Assembly: GCA_022844405.1 (NCBI GenBank)
Contig: JALHLV010000014.1
Coordinates: 1-64,000 of the forward strand
Source: Sphingomonadales bacterium
GTDB lineage: Bacteria; Pseudomonadota; Alphaproteobacteria; SMXS01
DNA length: 64,000 nt
Direction: 5' to 3'
Shown here: positions 52,601-61,799 of the stretch, piece after piece
Layout of the letters: every line of letters begins with the position of its first letter
Position numbering within the stretch: position 1 is the stretch's first letter
Notes under the pieces: model-generated
Databases searched by the model: none
What the model was told of the DNA's origin: nothing
What the model saw: only the letters and a program-made list of their open reading frames with translations
Translations under genes and position numbers: made by a program

Positions 52601-54457
52601 TTATCGCTTGGCTGCTAGTTGCACCAGGCATAGATGGCTCCAAAGGAAAAGCCGCTCGTCCTCGGTTTTGGCCTGAAACCCCCGCCAACGCGCCGCAGCA
52701 TAGCCCCGCTTCATGCCGACGATGTCCTCATGATCTGCAACGGGTCGCAAGGCCCCCAGCCAATCCAGTAGTGGGATGCCAAACCCCTTCTTCCGGCGAC
52801 GCAGCACAAAATCGGGGACGATTCCACGCAGCGCTTCCTTAAGTAGAAACTTTCGCCGGCCATTCCGCAGTTTATATCCATGCGGAAGGCGCTGGCAGAA
52901 CGCGACCAAATCACCATCCAAAAATGGCGAGCGGCTCTCAAGCGACGCACGCATGCTAGCACGATCCGCCTTTGTGAGGATCATCTCCGGCAAATAAAAA
53001 TTCGTGTAGAATTCGAGCGTGCGATCAACCGGGCTGCGGCTGGCGCTTTGATCCCAGGCGTCAATTGCATCTTCAAACAAGCTTTCGGTTGGCAGGGGGT
53101 TGTCAAAACAGGCCGCAAACTCCTCAGGCGCCAGCGCGCCAAGCCAGACGGGGTTCCAAAGCGCCGGCCGGTGAGAGAGTCCACGCAATAGTCTGCGCAA
53201 GCGATAGTCAAAGCTCATATTGGTGGTGCCGCGCGGCAACTTACCTGCCCCAGCGCGCAGAACGCGGTGCAAAAGGGGGGGCACAAAATTCTGATATTGT
53301 CTTGCCGGAGCCAGCGCGCTGAATGGATCGTAGCCAGCGAACAACTCATCGCCGCCATCTCCCGAGAGCGCGACGGTAACATGTTCGCGGGCAAAACGAG
53401 CAAGTAGGTGGGTTGGCAGCATCGACGGGTCAGCGAAGGGTTCATCAAGGCTGGAGAGGAGCGAAGGCAACTCACGGCGCGCATCGGTGAAGTCAACGAT
53501 GCGCTCATGATGGCGGCTGCCAATCGTCGCAGCCGCCTGTCGCGCGAAACGGGCCTCATCGAAGGAGGGCTCGTTGAAGCCGATTGTAAAACTGTCGATC
53601 CCCGCAGATTTCCGGGCTCGCGCGGCAAATGCGAGAATGGCCGTGGAATCGATACCCCCGGAAAGATAGACGCCCAGCGGCACGTCCGCCTCCAGGCGCC
53701 GTCTGACTGCGACCGCCAACAGCGCCCGTAATTCCTCGGCCAAGGCCGGAATTTTTTCCGCCGGTGCATCGTCGTCTGCTTCGATTTTGAAGCGCCAATA
53801 ACGTGCTAGCCGAATTTCGTTCGCAGCCAGATCGAATGTCAGCGTACTCCCCGGGGCCAGTTTGCGCACCTGTCGATAGATCGTGCGCGGCGCCGGTACG
53901 TATCCATAGGCGAAAAACCTCTGGACGGATTCTGGATCCAGATCGTCAGCCAGGCCGGAGTGGGCGTGCAGCGCCGATATCTCCGAGCCGAACACAAAGA
54001 GCCGTGGGGTGATCGCGTAATAGAACGGCTTCTCGCCAAACTTGTCGCGGGCACAGAACACGCGGCGCTGGAGTGTGTCCCAGATGGCGAAAGCGAACAT
54101 GCCTTCTAGATGTAGTGGCAGGGCCTCGCCCCATTGCACGTAACCATAGAGCAGTACCTCGGTATCGGAATGGTTGGTGCGAAAGCGATGGCCGAAAGCC
54201 TCGAGTTCACGGCGAAGCGCTAGATGATTGTAGATTTCGCCGTTGAAAACCACCACGAGACCATGCTCGGCGCTTTGCATGGGCTGCGCGCCAGCCACCG
54301 GATCAAGCACGATGAGTCTGCGAAACCCTAGAAAGACATGGTTTGCCAGATCGGTGTAAAACGCCTCGTCATCGGGCCCCCGGTGTATCAGGGAAGCCGT
54401 CATCCCGTGGATATCGGTCTGGGTTCCAATCCCGACGAAACCGGCGAGGCCGCACAT
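52601..54457 (-). CDS. asnB: Asparagine synthase, glutamine-hydrolysing
   Basis: A 618-residue two-domain amidotransferase. Cys2 is the glutaminase nucleophile (MCGLAGFVG), with NGEIYNH following. The synthetase half has the ATP pyrophosphatase loop LSGGIDST and ALSGDGGDELFAGY. It makes asparagine, or in polysaccharide and exosortase loci amidates another carboxyl group such as a uronic acid; the surrounding glycosyltransferase and methyltransferase genes favour a surface-polymer role. Its ATG directly abuts the stop of the glycosyltransferase gene (TAGATG), so translation is probably coupled. Confidence 0.9.
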   Translation of the reverse strand: MCGLAGFVGIGTQTDIHGMTASLIHRGPDDEAFYTDLANHVFLGFRRLIVLDPVAGAQPMQSAEHGLVVVFNGEIYNHLALRRELEAFGHRFRTNHSDTEVLLYGYVQWGEALPLHLEGMFAFAIWDTLQRRVFCARDKFGEKPFYYAITPRLFVFGSEISALHAHSGLADDLDPESVQRFFAYGYVPAPRTIYRQVRKLAPGSTLTFDLAANEIRLARYWRFKIEADDDAPAEKIPALAEELRALLAVAVRRRLEADVPLGVYLSGGIDSTAILAFAARARKSAGIDSFTIGFNEPSFDEARFARQAAATIGSRHHERIVDFTDARRELPSLLSSLDEPFADPSMLPTHLLARFAREHVTVALSGDGGDELFAGYDPFSALAPARQYQNFVPPLLHRVLRAGAGKLPRGTTNMSFDYRLRRLLRGLSHRPALWNPVWLGALAPEEFAACFDNPLPTESLFEDAIDAWDQSASRSPVDRTLEFYTNFYLPEMILTKADRASMRASLESRSPFLDGDLVAFCQRLPHGYKLRNGRRKFLLKEALRGIVPDFVLRRRKKGFGIPLLDWLGALRPVADHEDIVGMKRGYAAARWRGFQAKTEDERLFLWSHLCLVQLAAKR

Positions 54458-55492
54458 CTAGTGGAAGTGGTCGGCGGCTGAGGCGCCTGGCGCAAGATTC
54501 TTGGTTTCGCGGATCGCATAGCTTGTTCTGCCCGGGGTGTCGAAATAGATGCGGACAGCGATTTCCGCGATCAGGCCGAGCAATATGCTCATAACGCCGA
54601 CCATGAAAGCCATGGCGGCAAGGCCGGGCAGCGGCGTCAGGATCATCGACAGATCTTCGAAAATCTTCAGATAAAACATGTAGATCAGCGTCAGTAAGGA
54701 AATAAGCAGGCAAATCAGGCCAAATCCGCCAAACAGATAGATGGGAGTGCCAATCCAGCGATCCAGGAAACAGACAACCATCAAATCGAGGGTCACCTTG
54801 AAGATTCGGATCAAGCCATACTTCGAATGGCCAAAGCGCCGTGGATGATGAGCCACGTCGATTTCCGTGATCCGGGCGCCGTACCATGACGCATAGATCG
54901 GAATGAACCGATGCATCTCACCATAGAGCTTGACGCGCCCGATGACCGAGCGGCGGTATGCTTTAAGTGAGCAGCCGAAATCATGCAGCCGCACGCCGGA
55001 GAGGCGAGATATTCCCCAGTTGGCGCATCGGCTTAGAAAATTTCGTCGGATCGCCGCGTCATGGCGGGTGCGCCTCCAACCTGAGACGACATCGAACCCC
55101 TCGTCCAACTTCGCCAGCAGGCGGGGTATGTCAGCTGGATCGTTCTGGAGGTCGGCATCTATCGGAATGACAATGGCGCCTCTCGAATGGTCGAAACCCG
55201 CCATCATTGCTGCAGTTTGGCCGAAATTCCGGGCAAAATCGATGACCTTCAATCGTGAATCCCTATTGGAAAGTTCGGCGAGAACCTCCATTGAACCGTC
55301 CGAACTACCATCATTGACGACAATGATCTCGAAATCCCTGCCAGTGCCCTCCAGGACGGTGATCAGTTGCGGAACCAGCAGTCGCAAAGACTCCTTTTCG
55401 TTGTAAACGGGAACAATAACCGAAATAGAGTTCCCCTCAGCCGTGTGCGCCGATCCCTGAATTTCCCCGACGCTGGGCAAGCCTGACCTCAT
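54458..55492 (-). CDS. Family 2 glycosyltransferase, GtrB/DPM-like
   Basis: A 344-residue membrane-bound transferase. The catalytic domain has SVIVPVYNEKESL, VVNDGSSDGS and PIDADLQNDPADI with its DxD-type motif, then SVIGRVKLYGEMHRFIP. Two C-terminal helices (about 250-275 and 290-315) match polyprenyl-phosphate glycosyltransferases such as GtrB and ArnC, which load a sugar onto undecaprenyl phosphate on the cytosolic face. ATG at 55492 with GGGTGG five bases upstream; a GTG at 55510 is an alternative. It is in one operon with asnB. The polytopic protein encoded divergently could be the matching flip-side glycosyltransferase. Confidence 0.88.
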   Translation of the reverse strand: MRSGLPSVGEIQGSAHTAEGNSISVIVPVYNEKESLRLLVPQLITVLEGTGRDFEIIVVNDGSSDGSMEVLAELSNRDSRLKVIDFARNFGQTAAMMAGFDHSRGAIVIPIDADLQNDPADIPRLLAKLDEGFDVVSGWRRTRHDAAIRRNFLSRCANWGISRLSGVRLHDFGCSLKAYRRSVIGRVKLYGEMHRFIPIYASWYGARITEIDVAHHPRRFGHSKYGLIRIFKVTLDLMVVCFLDRWIGTPIYLFGGFGLICLLISLLTLIYMFYLKIFEDLSMILTPLPGLAAMAFMVGVMSILLGLIAEIAVRIYFDTPGRTSYAIRETKNLAPGASAADHFH

Positions 55493-55644
55493 GACATCCA
55501 CCCGGTCCACCTCACGCCGAGAACGGCGCCAACTATGGCATCAGCGCTGCTTCAATGGGAGTATAAACTGCCGTAGGCGTGAGGTAGAAACATTCGGCTC
55601 GGCTTAGGGATCCGCCAGTATTCTGGCCAAAGGAGGGCGTTGGC

Positions 55645-57120
55645 TTGGGGCTCATCACACGGTTCGGCTCATTCCGTGAGCCTGAACAGCAAGTCCTCTT
55701 TCTTGTCGTGGCATGCATGGCAATCCGCATCGGCGTCAATGCCGTGATGACGGTGTTATATGGGACCCATGATGAGGTGTTTGCGCCGGTCGCGGATATT
55801 TTTGCCGATGCCCTAAAGAGTGGGCTGGCTCAGCGCAGCGTTTCCGAGGAGCTTCTCAGTACATCGCGCGTTCGTGAATGGCCATTGATATTTCAAGGCT
55901 ATTTGTTTGACAATTCCTATCTCCGTCCTGGGTGGTCACACCAATGGTCAACGCCTCTGGGTACTTTGCAATTGATGGCTGTGGCTAAGATCGTCGTCTG
56001 GAGCTCTCCTTGGGGCGCTCTTGCTGTACTGTTTGGTGTTTACGTTCTTCTGTTGTTCGCTCTTGCTTGTCTGATAGCGAATATCACGGGTAGAACGCGG
56101 TCCGCCTGCTTTTGGTCGGTTCTCCTGCTGGGACTTTCCTTCCCCGCGCTCTTCATGTTCAATCGCGCCAACTACCATTCCGGGTACGCAAGCATCGCGG
56201 TCGTGACCTATCTGCTCACGGCATTCACGGGCAAGTGTCGTTGGATCGGCATCATCGCGTTGACTTATGCCATCAATGTCCGGCCCAACGTCGCCCTGAT
56301 CACGATTGTCGAATTCGTGTTGGCGGATGGCTTTTGGGCCGCGATCAAGTGGCAGTTCAGGACGGCCGCGCTCTCGGCGGCTGTTGCCGGCATTTCGCTT
56401 GTCGCGGCGCATGCCGTCGATCCGACCTATACGATCTCGGCATTTCTCAAAGCTTATGGTGTCTACAAGCACGCCTACATATTTCAGGACTGGGGATTGG
56501 GCTGGAATGCCTCCCTCTACGGCGGCATGCGGTCGATCTGGTCGCTATTTGGAAGCATGCCTTCCTACAATGAGGCCGCAGCCATGGCCGTTACCGTATT
56601 CGGCACTTTTCTTGGTTTCGGATATTTGTGGGGAGCGCTGACACGGCGTCTTGAGTCCGCAGAGGCGGTTTTTTTGGCGGTCGCGTTTTGCATCCTGTTC
56701 ACACCGGTTCTGGGGCAATACCACGTTTTGATGCTGGCTGGTCCCGTGCTTGTCGTTTGCGAAGCCATACGCAAGAAGGGGATCCAGGTAGAACTAACTT
56801 CGATCATTCTCGCATTCGTCGCATTGCTACTGCTGTCGCTATTGGTATGGCTCATGCCCGGCCCGGTTACCGGGATTCTGGCCGTGGCTGGCACTGCTTT
56901 GGTTTTCATGGCGCTTTGGCGTGGCGCAAGGCGTATGGCGGGCTTCTCGCCGACAGAGAACCTCATCATGGGAATATCCGTGCTCGCCATATCACCGCTC
57001 GGCGGCGGGCTGAGCAACGGGATAGGGGTTTCGACCTTGCTTGCATTGGCGAGCGTGGCCGTTATCGCAACAAGCTGGGGGCGGCGCAGGACTCCCTGGC
57101 CAGCAGCCAGCTCCGCCTGA
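55645..57120 (+). CDS. Polytopic membrane protein, GT87-like
   Basis: A 491-residue protein with about ten to eleven hydrophobic helices. A large loop after the first helix contains acidic residues and aromatic clusters (TLYGTHDEVF/FAPVADIFADALKSG, and REWPLIFQGYLFD). The layout, with a charged first outer loop and later helices, resembles integral membrane GT-C glycosyltransferases of the GT87 group that use polyprenyl-phosphate sugars, but I see no decisive motif. The start is a TTG at 55645 preceded by a perfect AGGAGG eight bases upstream. Low GC. It is divergent from the GtrB-like gene; the two would make a plausible donor/transferase pair. Confidence 0.72.
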   Translation: MGLITRFGSFREPEQQVLFLVVACMAIRIGVNAVMTVLYGTHDEVFAPVADIFADALKSGLAQRSVSEELLSTSRVREWPLIFQGYLFDNSYLRPGWSHQWSTPLGTLQLMAVAKIVVWSSPWGALAVLFGVYVLLLFALACLIANITGRTRSACFWSVLLLGLSFPALFMFNRANYHSGYASIAVVTYLLTAFTGKCRWIGIIALTYAINVRPNVALITIVEFVLADGFWAAIKWQFRTAALSAAVAGISLVAAHAVDPTYTISAFLKAYGVYKHAYIFQDWGLGWNASLYGGMRSIWSLFGSMPSYNEAAAMAVTVFGTFLGFGYLWGALTRRLESAEAVFLAVAFCILFTPVLGQYHVLMLAGPVLVVCEAIRKKGIQVELTSIILAFVALLLLSLLVWLMPGPVTGILAVAGTALVFMALWRGARRMAGFSPTENLIMGISVLAISPLGGGLSNGIGVSTLLALASVAVIATSWGRRRTPWPAASSA

Positions 57121-57191
57121 ATTTTCTCACGGCTCATGTGCTTGGATGCTGCGCGCCGGCATCGCCTGATCGGCCATAGAGCGAAGCGCAC

Positions 57192-57220
57192 TTGACTTAA
57201 ATCAAACATGTTTGAAATAT
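57192..57220 (+). promoter_or_regulatory. Promoter with palindromic operator ahead of the LLM-Rieske operon
   Basis: TTGACT (57192-57197) and AAATAT (57215-57220) are spaced by 17 bases. The spacer carries the perfect 14-bp palindrome TCAAACATGTTTGA at 57202-57215. A palindrome overlapping both promoter elements is the classic position for a repressor of TetR type. The GTG of the first gene is 42 bases downstream. No regulator gene is adjacent. Confidence 0.65.
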
Positions 57221-57261
57221 ATCCGACGTCAGCCGGCTCACAGCTTCGGGGAGGAAGTGAC

Positions 57262-58254
57262 GTGACCAGTTTCGGCCTCAGGTTCGATTTGCGGCGCCAT
57301 CCGCAGGGCGTGCACCACCAGGCGCTTTACAAGGCCTGCATCGAGCAGTGCGCGTGGGCGGACCGGCTCGGCTTCACCACCATCATGATCTCCGAGCACC
57401 ACATCGCGCCAAGCGGCTACATGCCGTCGCCGATCGTGCTGGGCGGCGCCATCGCGGCGCGCACGAAGACCGCGCGCATTCGCATCTCGTCGCTGGTCGC
57501 CCCGCTGCACAATCCGCTGCGGCTCGCCGAGGATCTGGCGACGCTGGATATCATTTCCGGCGGCCGGCTGGAGCCGGTGTTCAGCGGCGGCTATGTGGGC
57601 GACGAGTTCGAGGCCATCGGCACGTCGTTGGCCGCGCGCAAGGATTTCATGGAAGACCTGCCGCCGTTCCTGCGCGCGGCCTGGGCGGGCGAGGAGGTGT
57701 CGTGGCGCGGCGGTCCGACATTCAGGCTCACCACGTTGCCGGTCCAGCAGCCCTTCGTGCCGATCTGGATGGGCGGCGCGTCCAAGGCCGCGGCCCGGCG
57801 CGCGGCACGGCACGCCGACCAGTTCCAGCCGGCGCACAGATCGCTTTGGGAGACCTACGAGGAGGAACTGGTCAAGCTGGGCAAGCCGATTCCGAAGCGC
57901 CTGCCGCCCTCCGCCATGTTCTGGGTCGCCGAGGATCCGGACGCGTTCTGGGCGACGTTCGCGCCGCACGCCCTGCTGGAGAACGACGAATATGGCGGCT
58001 GGTACCAGAAGTGGAACGCCTGGAACGGCTACGTCGTCGAGCCTGACGCCGACGCGCTGCGCGCCACCGGCCGCTATCCGGTGGTGACGCCCGAGGAAGC
58101 GGTGCGGCGCGCCCGTGCGCTCGGGCCGGACGGCTTCGTCATGCTCCAGTGCATGTCCGGCGGGCTCGACCCGGACATACAGTGGGAAAGCCTGGAACTG
58201 GTCGAGAAGACGGTGCTGCCGGCGCTGCGCGCACCCGCTCTCGCCACCGCATAG
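57262..58254 (+). CDS. LLM-class flavin-dependent monooxygenase
   Basis: A 330-residue luciferase-like barrel. Landmarks: GFTTIMISEHHIAPSGYMPSP after the second strand with the paired His, ISSLVAPLHNPLRLAEDLA, 'RLEPVFSGGYVGDEFEAIG', and PVWMGGASKAAARRAA-type phosphate binding (here IWMGGASKAAARRAARHAD, shortened). It likely uses FMNH2 from a separate reductase to oxygenate an organic substrate. I start at the GTG at 57262, six bases after GGGGAGGA; an ATG at 57208 lies inside the operator palindrome and is not credible. First gene of a three-gene operon: the Rieske gene starts 11 bp after its stop. Confidence 0.88.
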   Translation: MTSFGLRFDLRRHPQGVHHQALYKACIEQCAWADRLGFTTIMISEHHIAPSGYMPSPIVLGGAIAARTKTARIRISSLVAPLHNPLRLAEDLATLDIISGGRLEPVFSGGYVGDEFEAIGTSLAARKDFMEDLPPFLRAAWAGEEVSWRGGPTFRLTTLPVQQPFVPIWMGGASKAAARRAARHADQFQPAHRSLWETYEEELVKLGKPIPKRLPPSAMFWVAEDPDAFWATFAPHALLENDEYGGWYQKWNAWNGYVVEPDADALRATGRYPVVTPEEAVRRARALGPDGFVMLQCMSGGLDPDIQWESLELVEKTVLPALRAPALATA

Positions 58255-58264
58255 GGGATATCCG

Positions 58265-59494
58265 ATGGACACCGCGACCGCCGACCTGCTGCGCAAGGAA
58301 ATCGAGCGGGAACGGGCGCGCAACGCGCCGCCCGCCGACTTTCCGGACCTGCCGCCGATTCCCCGCGCGCGCTACACCGACCCGGCGTTCCACGAGCTGG
58401 AGCGGACCTACATCTTCGACAGGTCGTGGCTTTACGCCGGCTCGGGCTGGGAATTGCCCGACGCGGGCGACTACAAGTCGTTCGACAATTTCGGCCGGGC
58501 GCCGATCCTGCTGCTGCGCGGCAAGGACATGAAGGTCCGCGCCTTCTACAACACCTGCCAGCACCGCGGCGCGACCATCACCCGCGAGCCCTGCGGCAAG
58601 GCCGGCAGCCGGCTGAAGTGCCAGTTCCACAGCTGGACCTACGACCTGGAAGGCAAGCTGGTCGGCATTCCCGGCCCATGGGATTTCTCGCCCGACCTGG
58701 ACAAGAGCAAGCACAACCTGAAGCCGGTGCGCTGTGAGATGTGGGGCGAGCACATCTTCATCAATTTCGACGATGGCGCGCCGGACCTGCTGACCTTCCT
58801 GGGTCCGGTGGCCGTGGACTTCGAGTGGGCATCGAAGCTCCGGCCGTCGAACCGGCGCTCGCGGGTGATGGCGTGCAACTGGCGCATCGCCATCGAGGCG
58901 TTCATCGAGGTCTATCACATCACCACGATCCATCCGGGGTCGGTCGCCGACAGCATCGATTACCGGGGCACGGTGTCGTCGTTCTTCCCGAACGGCCATT
59001 CACGGATGATCGTGCCGTCGACGCCCAAGCACTATCAGGCGCCGCCCGAGACGATCCCCGAGGATTGGGACGAGGGCAGGGCGCTGCGCGGCGAGGCCAA
59101 CGTGTCCTATCACATCTTCCCGAACCTGCTGACGCCCGCCAGCCAGACCGGCTACATGCTGATGGAGTTCTGGCCGCTCGACCACAATCACACCGAGATC
59201 GTCACCTGGGTGGTCGACCGGGACTGGGGCGAGGGGCCGCCGCCGCCCGAATACGATCAGCGCGGGGCCTATTTCGATACGGTGCTGGACGAAGACACGT
59301 GGAACATGGAGCACATTCAGCACTCGCTGCGGTCCTCGGCCTTCGCCGGGCCGAAATGCAGCTATCACGAGAAGCGCATCTATTACCTGGAAGAACATGT
59401 CGACACGGCGCTCGGCGTCGAGCGCGTGCCTGAACATCTGCGGGTCCAGCCGCTGCTGAGCGACCGCATCGTCACGACGGCCGGCGCCATCTGA
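58265..59494 (+). CDS. Rieske non-haem iron oxygenase alpha subunit
   Basis: A 409-residue oxygenase. The Rieske 2Fe-2S site is Cys98-x-His100 and Cys119-x2-His122 (CQHRG ... CQFHSW). The mononuclear iron ligands His218 and His223 lie in EVYHITTIHPG, with a later acidic ligand in the DEDTWNMEHIQ region. It dioxygenates, monooxygenates or demethylates an aromatic or cyclic substrate. No ferredoxin, reductase or beta subunit is encoded here, so an alpha-only (alpha3) enzyme using external electron carriers is likely. GGGGAT precedes the ATG at 58265. It is between an LLM monooxygenase and an amidohydrolase gene in one operon. Confidence 0.9.
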   Translation: MDTATADLLRKEIERERARNAPPADFPDLPPIPRARYTDPAFHELERTYIFDRSWLYAGSGWELPDAGDYKSFDNFGRAPILLLRGKDMKVRAFYNTCQHRGATITREPCGKAGSRLKCQFHSWTYDLEGKLVGIPGPWDFSPDLDKSKHNLKPVRCEMWGEHIFINFDDGAPDLLTFLGPVAVDFEWASKLRPSNRRSRVMACNWRIAIEAFIEVYHITTIHPGSVADSIDYRGTVSSFFPNGHSRMIVPSTPKHYQAPPETIPEDWDEGRALRGEANVSYHIFPNLLTPASQTGYMLMEFWPLDHNHTEIVTWVVDRDWGEGPPPPEYDQRGAYFDTVLDEDTWNMEHIQHSLRSSAFAGPKCSYHEKRIYYLEEHVDTALGVERVPEHLRVQPLLSDRIVTTAGAI

Positions 59495-59520
59495 TTTTCC
59501 GATACCGGGGAGACCGAACC

Positions 59521-61257
59521 ATGTCCGATTACGACATCCTGATCCGCGGCGGCACCGTCATCGACGGCACCACGATTCCGCGGTTTCGCGCCGACGTCGG
59601 CATCAAGGACGGCAAGGTCGCCAAGATCGGCGGCATCCGCAAGACCGCGAGCGCCGACCGGGTGATCGACGCCGGCGGCGACATCGTCGCGCCCGGCTAT
59701 ATCGACATCCACACCCATTACGACGCACAGATCCTGTGGGATCCCTACTGCACCATCTCGGGCTGGCACGGCGTCACCTCGGTGCTGCTGGGCAATTGCG
59801 GCTTCGGCTTCGCGCCGATCCCGCCGCACATGCGCGACCGGGCGATGATGATGATGACCCGCAACGAGGCCATCTCCTTCGACACCATGAAGGAGGGCAT
59901 GGAGTGGGACAGATATGGCTGGGAGACCATGCCGCAGTGGATCGACCACCTGAAGCGCATTCCCAAGGGCGTCAACTGCCAGACGCTGGTGCCGCTCAAC
60001 CCGCTCTACGCCTATGTCATGGGCAGCGTCGAGGAGGCCAAGAGCCGGCGGCCGACGCCCGAGGAGAAGCAGCGCATGTTCGCGCTGATGAACGAGGCCA
60101 TGGACCACGGCGCCTGCGGCTTCTCCTACCAGCGCTGCGGCGTGCCTTCGGTGCAGCCCGACTGGGACGGCACACCCATGCCGACCGACGTGATCCCCGA
60201 CCATGAGCTGATCGAGTTCGGCCGCGAGCTGGGCAAGCGTGGCGAGGGCTTCATCGAGATGTTCGACGCCGCGCCGTCGGACCACGACACGGTCGAGGAC
60301 TTCATGACCTCGCTGGCCGAGGCGTCGGGCCGGCCCATCGTGCGCAACATCCTGCTGGCCAACGACCGGGACCCCACGCGCCACGAGGCGTTCCTCGACT
60401 GGCTGAACGAGTCCCACGAGAAGGGGCTGCAGGTCTATGGCATGGGCTTCACCGTGCGCTCGCCCACGCTGCTGACCTTCGAGGACTGGAGCCTGTGGGA
60501 CAACGCGCCGCACTGGCACGAGGTGATGAACGGCCCCTATGAGCAGCGGGTCGCCATGATGCGCGACGAGACTATCCGAAAGGGATTGCGCGAGGACATC
60601 GACAAGCGGCTGGTCGGCGGCCTGGGCACATCCGGCATCGCGCAGGAGCTGCGGGTGCATGGCTCGGCGGGCTTCGGCAGCCTGGACCAGTATGTGGACC
60701 GGGGCGTGGCCGAGATCGCGGCCACCGAAGGAAGGCACATCGCCGACGTCATCCTCGACATCGCCCTCGACTCCGAGTTCAAGGCCGAGTTCGTCGGCAA
60801 CGCCTACGACACCTCGGCCGAAACCACCGCCAAGGTGCTGTCCAATCCCTATGTGGTGCCCGGCATCTCGGACGGCGGCGCCCATTGCCACTTCGTGGTG
60901 CAGGGCGCCTATCCCACCGATTTGCTCGAGTGGATGGTGCGCGAACAGGGCCTGATGACCGCCGAACAGGCCCATTACGGCCTGAGCCGCCTGCCGGCCC
61001 ACGTGCTGGGCCTGCCGGACCGCGGCATCCTGCGCGAGGGCGCGCCGGCCGACGTGGTGGTCTACAACCCGGACACCATCCGCCGCACGCCGTCCTGGGA
61101 CAAGATGGAGAAGCTCTACGACCAACCCGCCGGCGGCTGGCGCCGCTCGCAGCGGGCCGAGGGCCTCGACTTCACCATCGTCAACGGCCAGGTCACCTTC
61201 GAGGGCCTGGACTGCACCGGCGCAACGCCGGGACAGGTGCTGCTCAACCGGGGGTGA
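59521..61257 (+). CDS. N-acyl-D-amino-acid deacylase-like amidohydrolase (paralogue)
   Basis: A 578-residue amidohydrolase. Metal site: His64 and His66 in DIHTHYDAQ, Cys93 in GNCGFG, and a catalytic Asp in PGISDGGAHCH. Same architecture as the protein encoded at 19677-21374. It differs in the substrate loops (WDPYCTISGWHG, 'VPLNPLYAYVMGSVEEAKSR'). In an operon with two oxygenases it more likely cleaves an amide or cyclic amide of the pathway substrate than a true D-amino acid. GGGGAG lies before the ATG at 59521. Last gene of the operon; 26 bp after the Rieske gene. Confidence 0.88.
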   Translation: MSDYDILIRGGTVIDGTTIPRFRADVGIKDGKVAKIGGIRKTASADRVIDAGGDIVAPGYIDIHTHYDAQILWDPYCTISGWHGVTSVLLGNCGFGFAPIPPHMRDRAMMMMTRNEAISFDTMKEGMEWDRYGWETMPQWIDHLKRIPKGVNCQTLVPLNPLYAYVMGSVEEAKSRRPTPEEKQRMFALMNEAMDHGACGFSYQRCGVPSVQPDWDGTPMPTDVIPDHELIEFGRELGKRGEGFIEMFDAAPSDHDTVEDFMTSLAEASGRPIVRNILLANDRDPTRHEAFLDWLNESHEKGLQVYGMGFTVRSPTLLTFEDWSLWDNAPHWHEVMNGPYEQRVAMMRDETIRKGLREDIDKRLVGGLGTSGIAQELRVHGSAGFGSLDQYVDRGVAEIAATEGRHIADVILDIALDSEFKAEFVGNAYDTSAETTAKVLSNPYVVPGISDGGAHCHFVVQGAYPTDLLEWMVREQGLMTAEQAHYGLSRLPAHVLGLPDRGILREGAPADVVVYNPDTIRRTPSWDKMEKLYDQPAGGWRRSQRAEGLDFTIVNGQVTFEGLDCTGATPGQVLLNRG

Positions 61258-61355
61258 GGGAAGGGGGGACTCACCGAGAGGCGAGCTAATCCCATGTCAA
61301 TTTCGGAAGGCGTCTCATACCCTTGGTCAGCGGCAGCCGATTTGGCGGTTGGCCT

Positions 61356-61799
61356 CTAAGGCGTCGCGCCCTCGTCCTCGAGCGCCAGCCGTTGCAGGAC
61401 CTTGAACAGTTCCTCGGATTCCATGCGGGCGGGACTGTAGCCGGTATCATCGGCAATGGCACCGTAGCGCGCGGCGTCCGGCACCGACGCGCCGACGAAG
61501 GCCATCGACCAGTGCGCGAAGGCACGCGCCGGCGCCGATGCAAAAGACAGCAGGTGGACATCGGAATGGCGCGGATCCATCTGGATTCGCTCGAAGATTT
61601 GTTCCACCGCGTCCGGCGCGCCCTCCAGGACCTGGCCGAAACAGCCGGCATTGAACATCAGCGCGCCGGTGACGTTGGCCAGGGGATTGTTGCGGCGGCT
61701 CACCTCAAGAATACTGTTGATGCCAGCCTCCAGCGCCGCAGGCGAGCCAACGATGCGGTTGTGGCTGTAATAGACAAGGCGGTACACGGTCTCGGTCAT
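61356..61799 (-). CDS. BLUF-domain blue-light receptor
   Basis: A 147-residue protein that is almost entirely one BLUF domain, the FAD-binding blue-light sensor. All residues of the photocycle are present by alignment with AppA: Tyr10 (RLVYYSHN), Asn38 (SRRNNPLANVTGAL), Gln56 (GCFGQVLEG), Trp97 and Met99 (FAHWSMAF). There is a short tail of about 40 residues and no output domain, so it must act through a partner. AAGGAGA lies six bases before the ATG, and the ATG overlaps the stop of the GGDEF-EAL gene (ATGA). The partner is therefore almost certainly that protein, as in the PapB-PapA pair of Rhodopseudomonas palustris. Confidence 0.92.
   Translation of the reverse strand: MTETVYRLVYYSHNRIVGSPAALEAGINSILEVSRRNNPLANVTGALMFNAGCFGQVLEGAPDAVEQIFERIQMDPRHSDVHLLSFASAPARAFAHWSMAFVGASVPDAARYGAIADDTGYSPARMESEELFKVLQRLALEDEGATP

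Noticed and set aside
50694-57120. Lower-GC block considered as a prophage or integrative element
   Set aside because: No integrase, phage structural gene, tRNA target or flanking direct repeat is visible; the gene content fits a polysaccharide locus.
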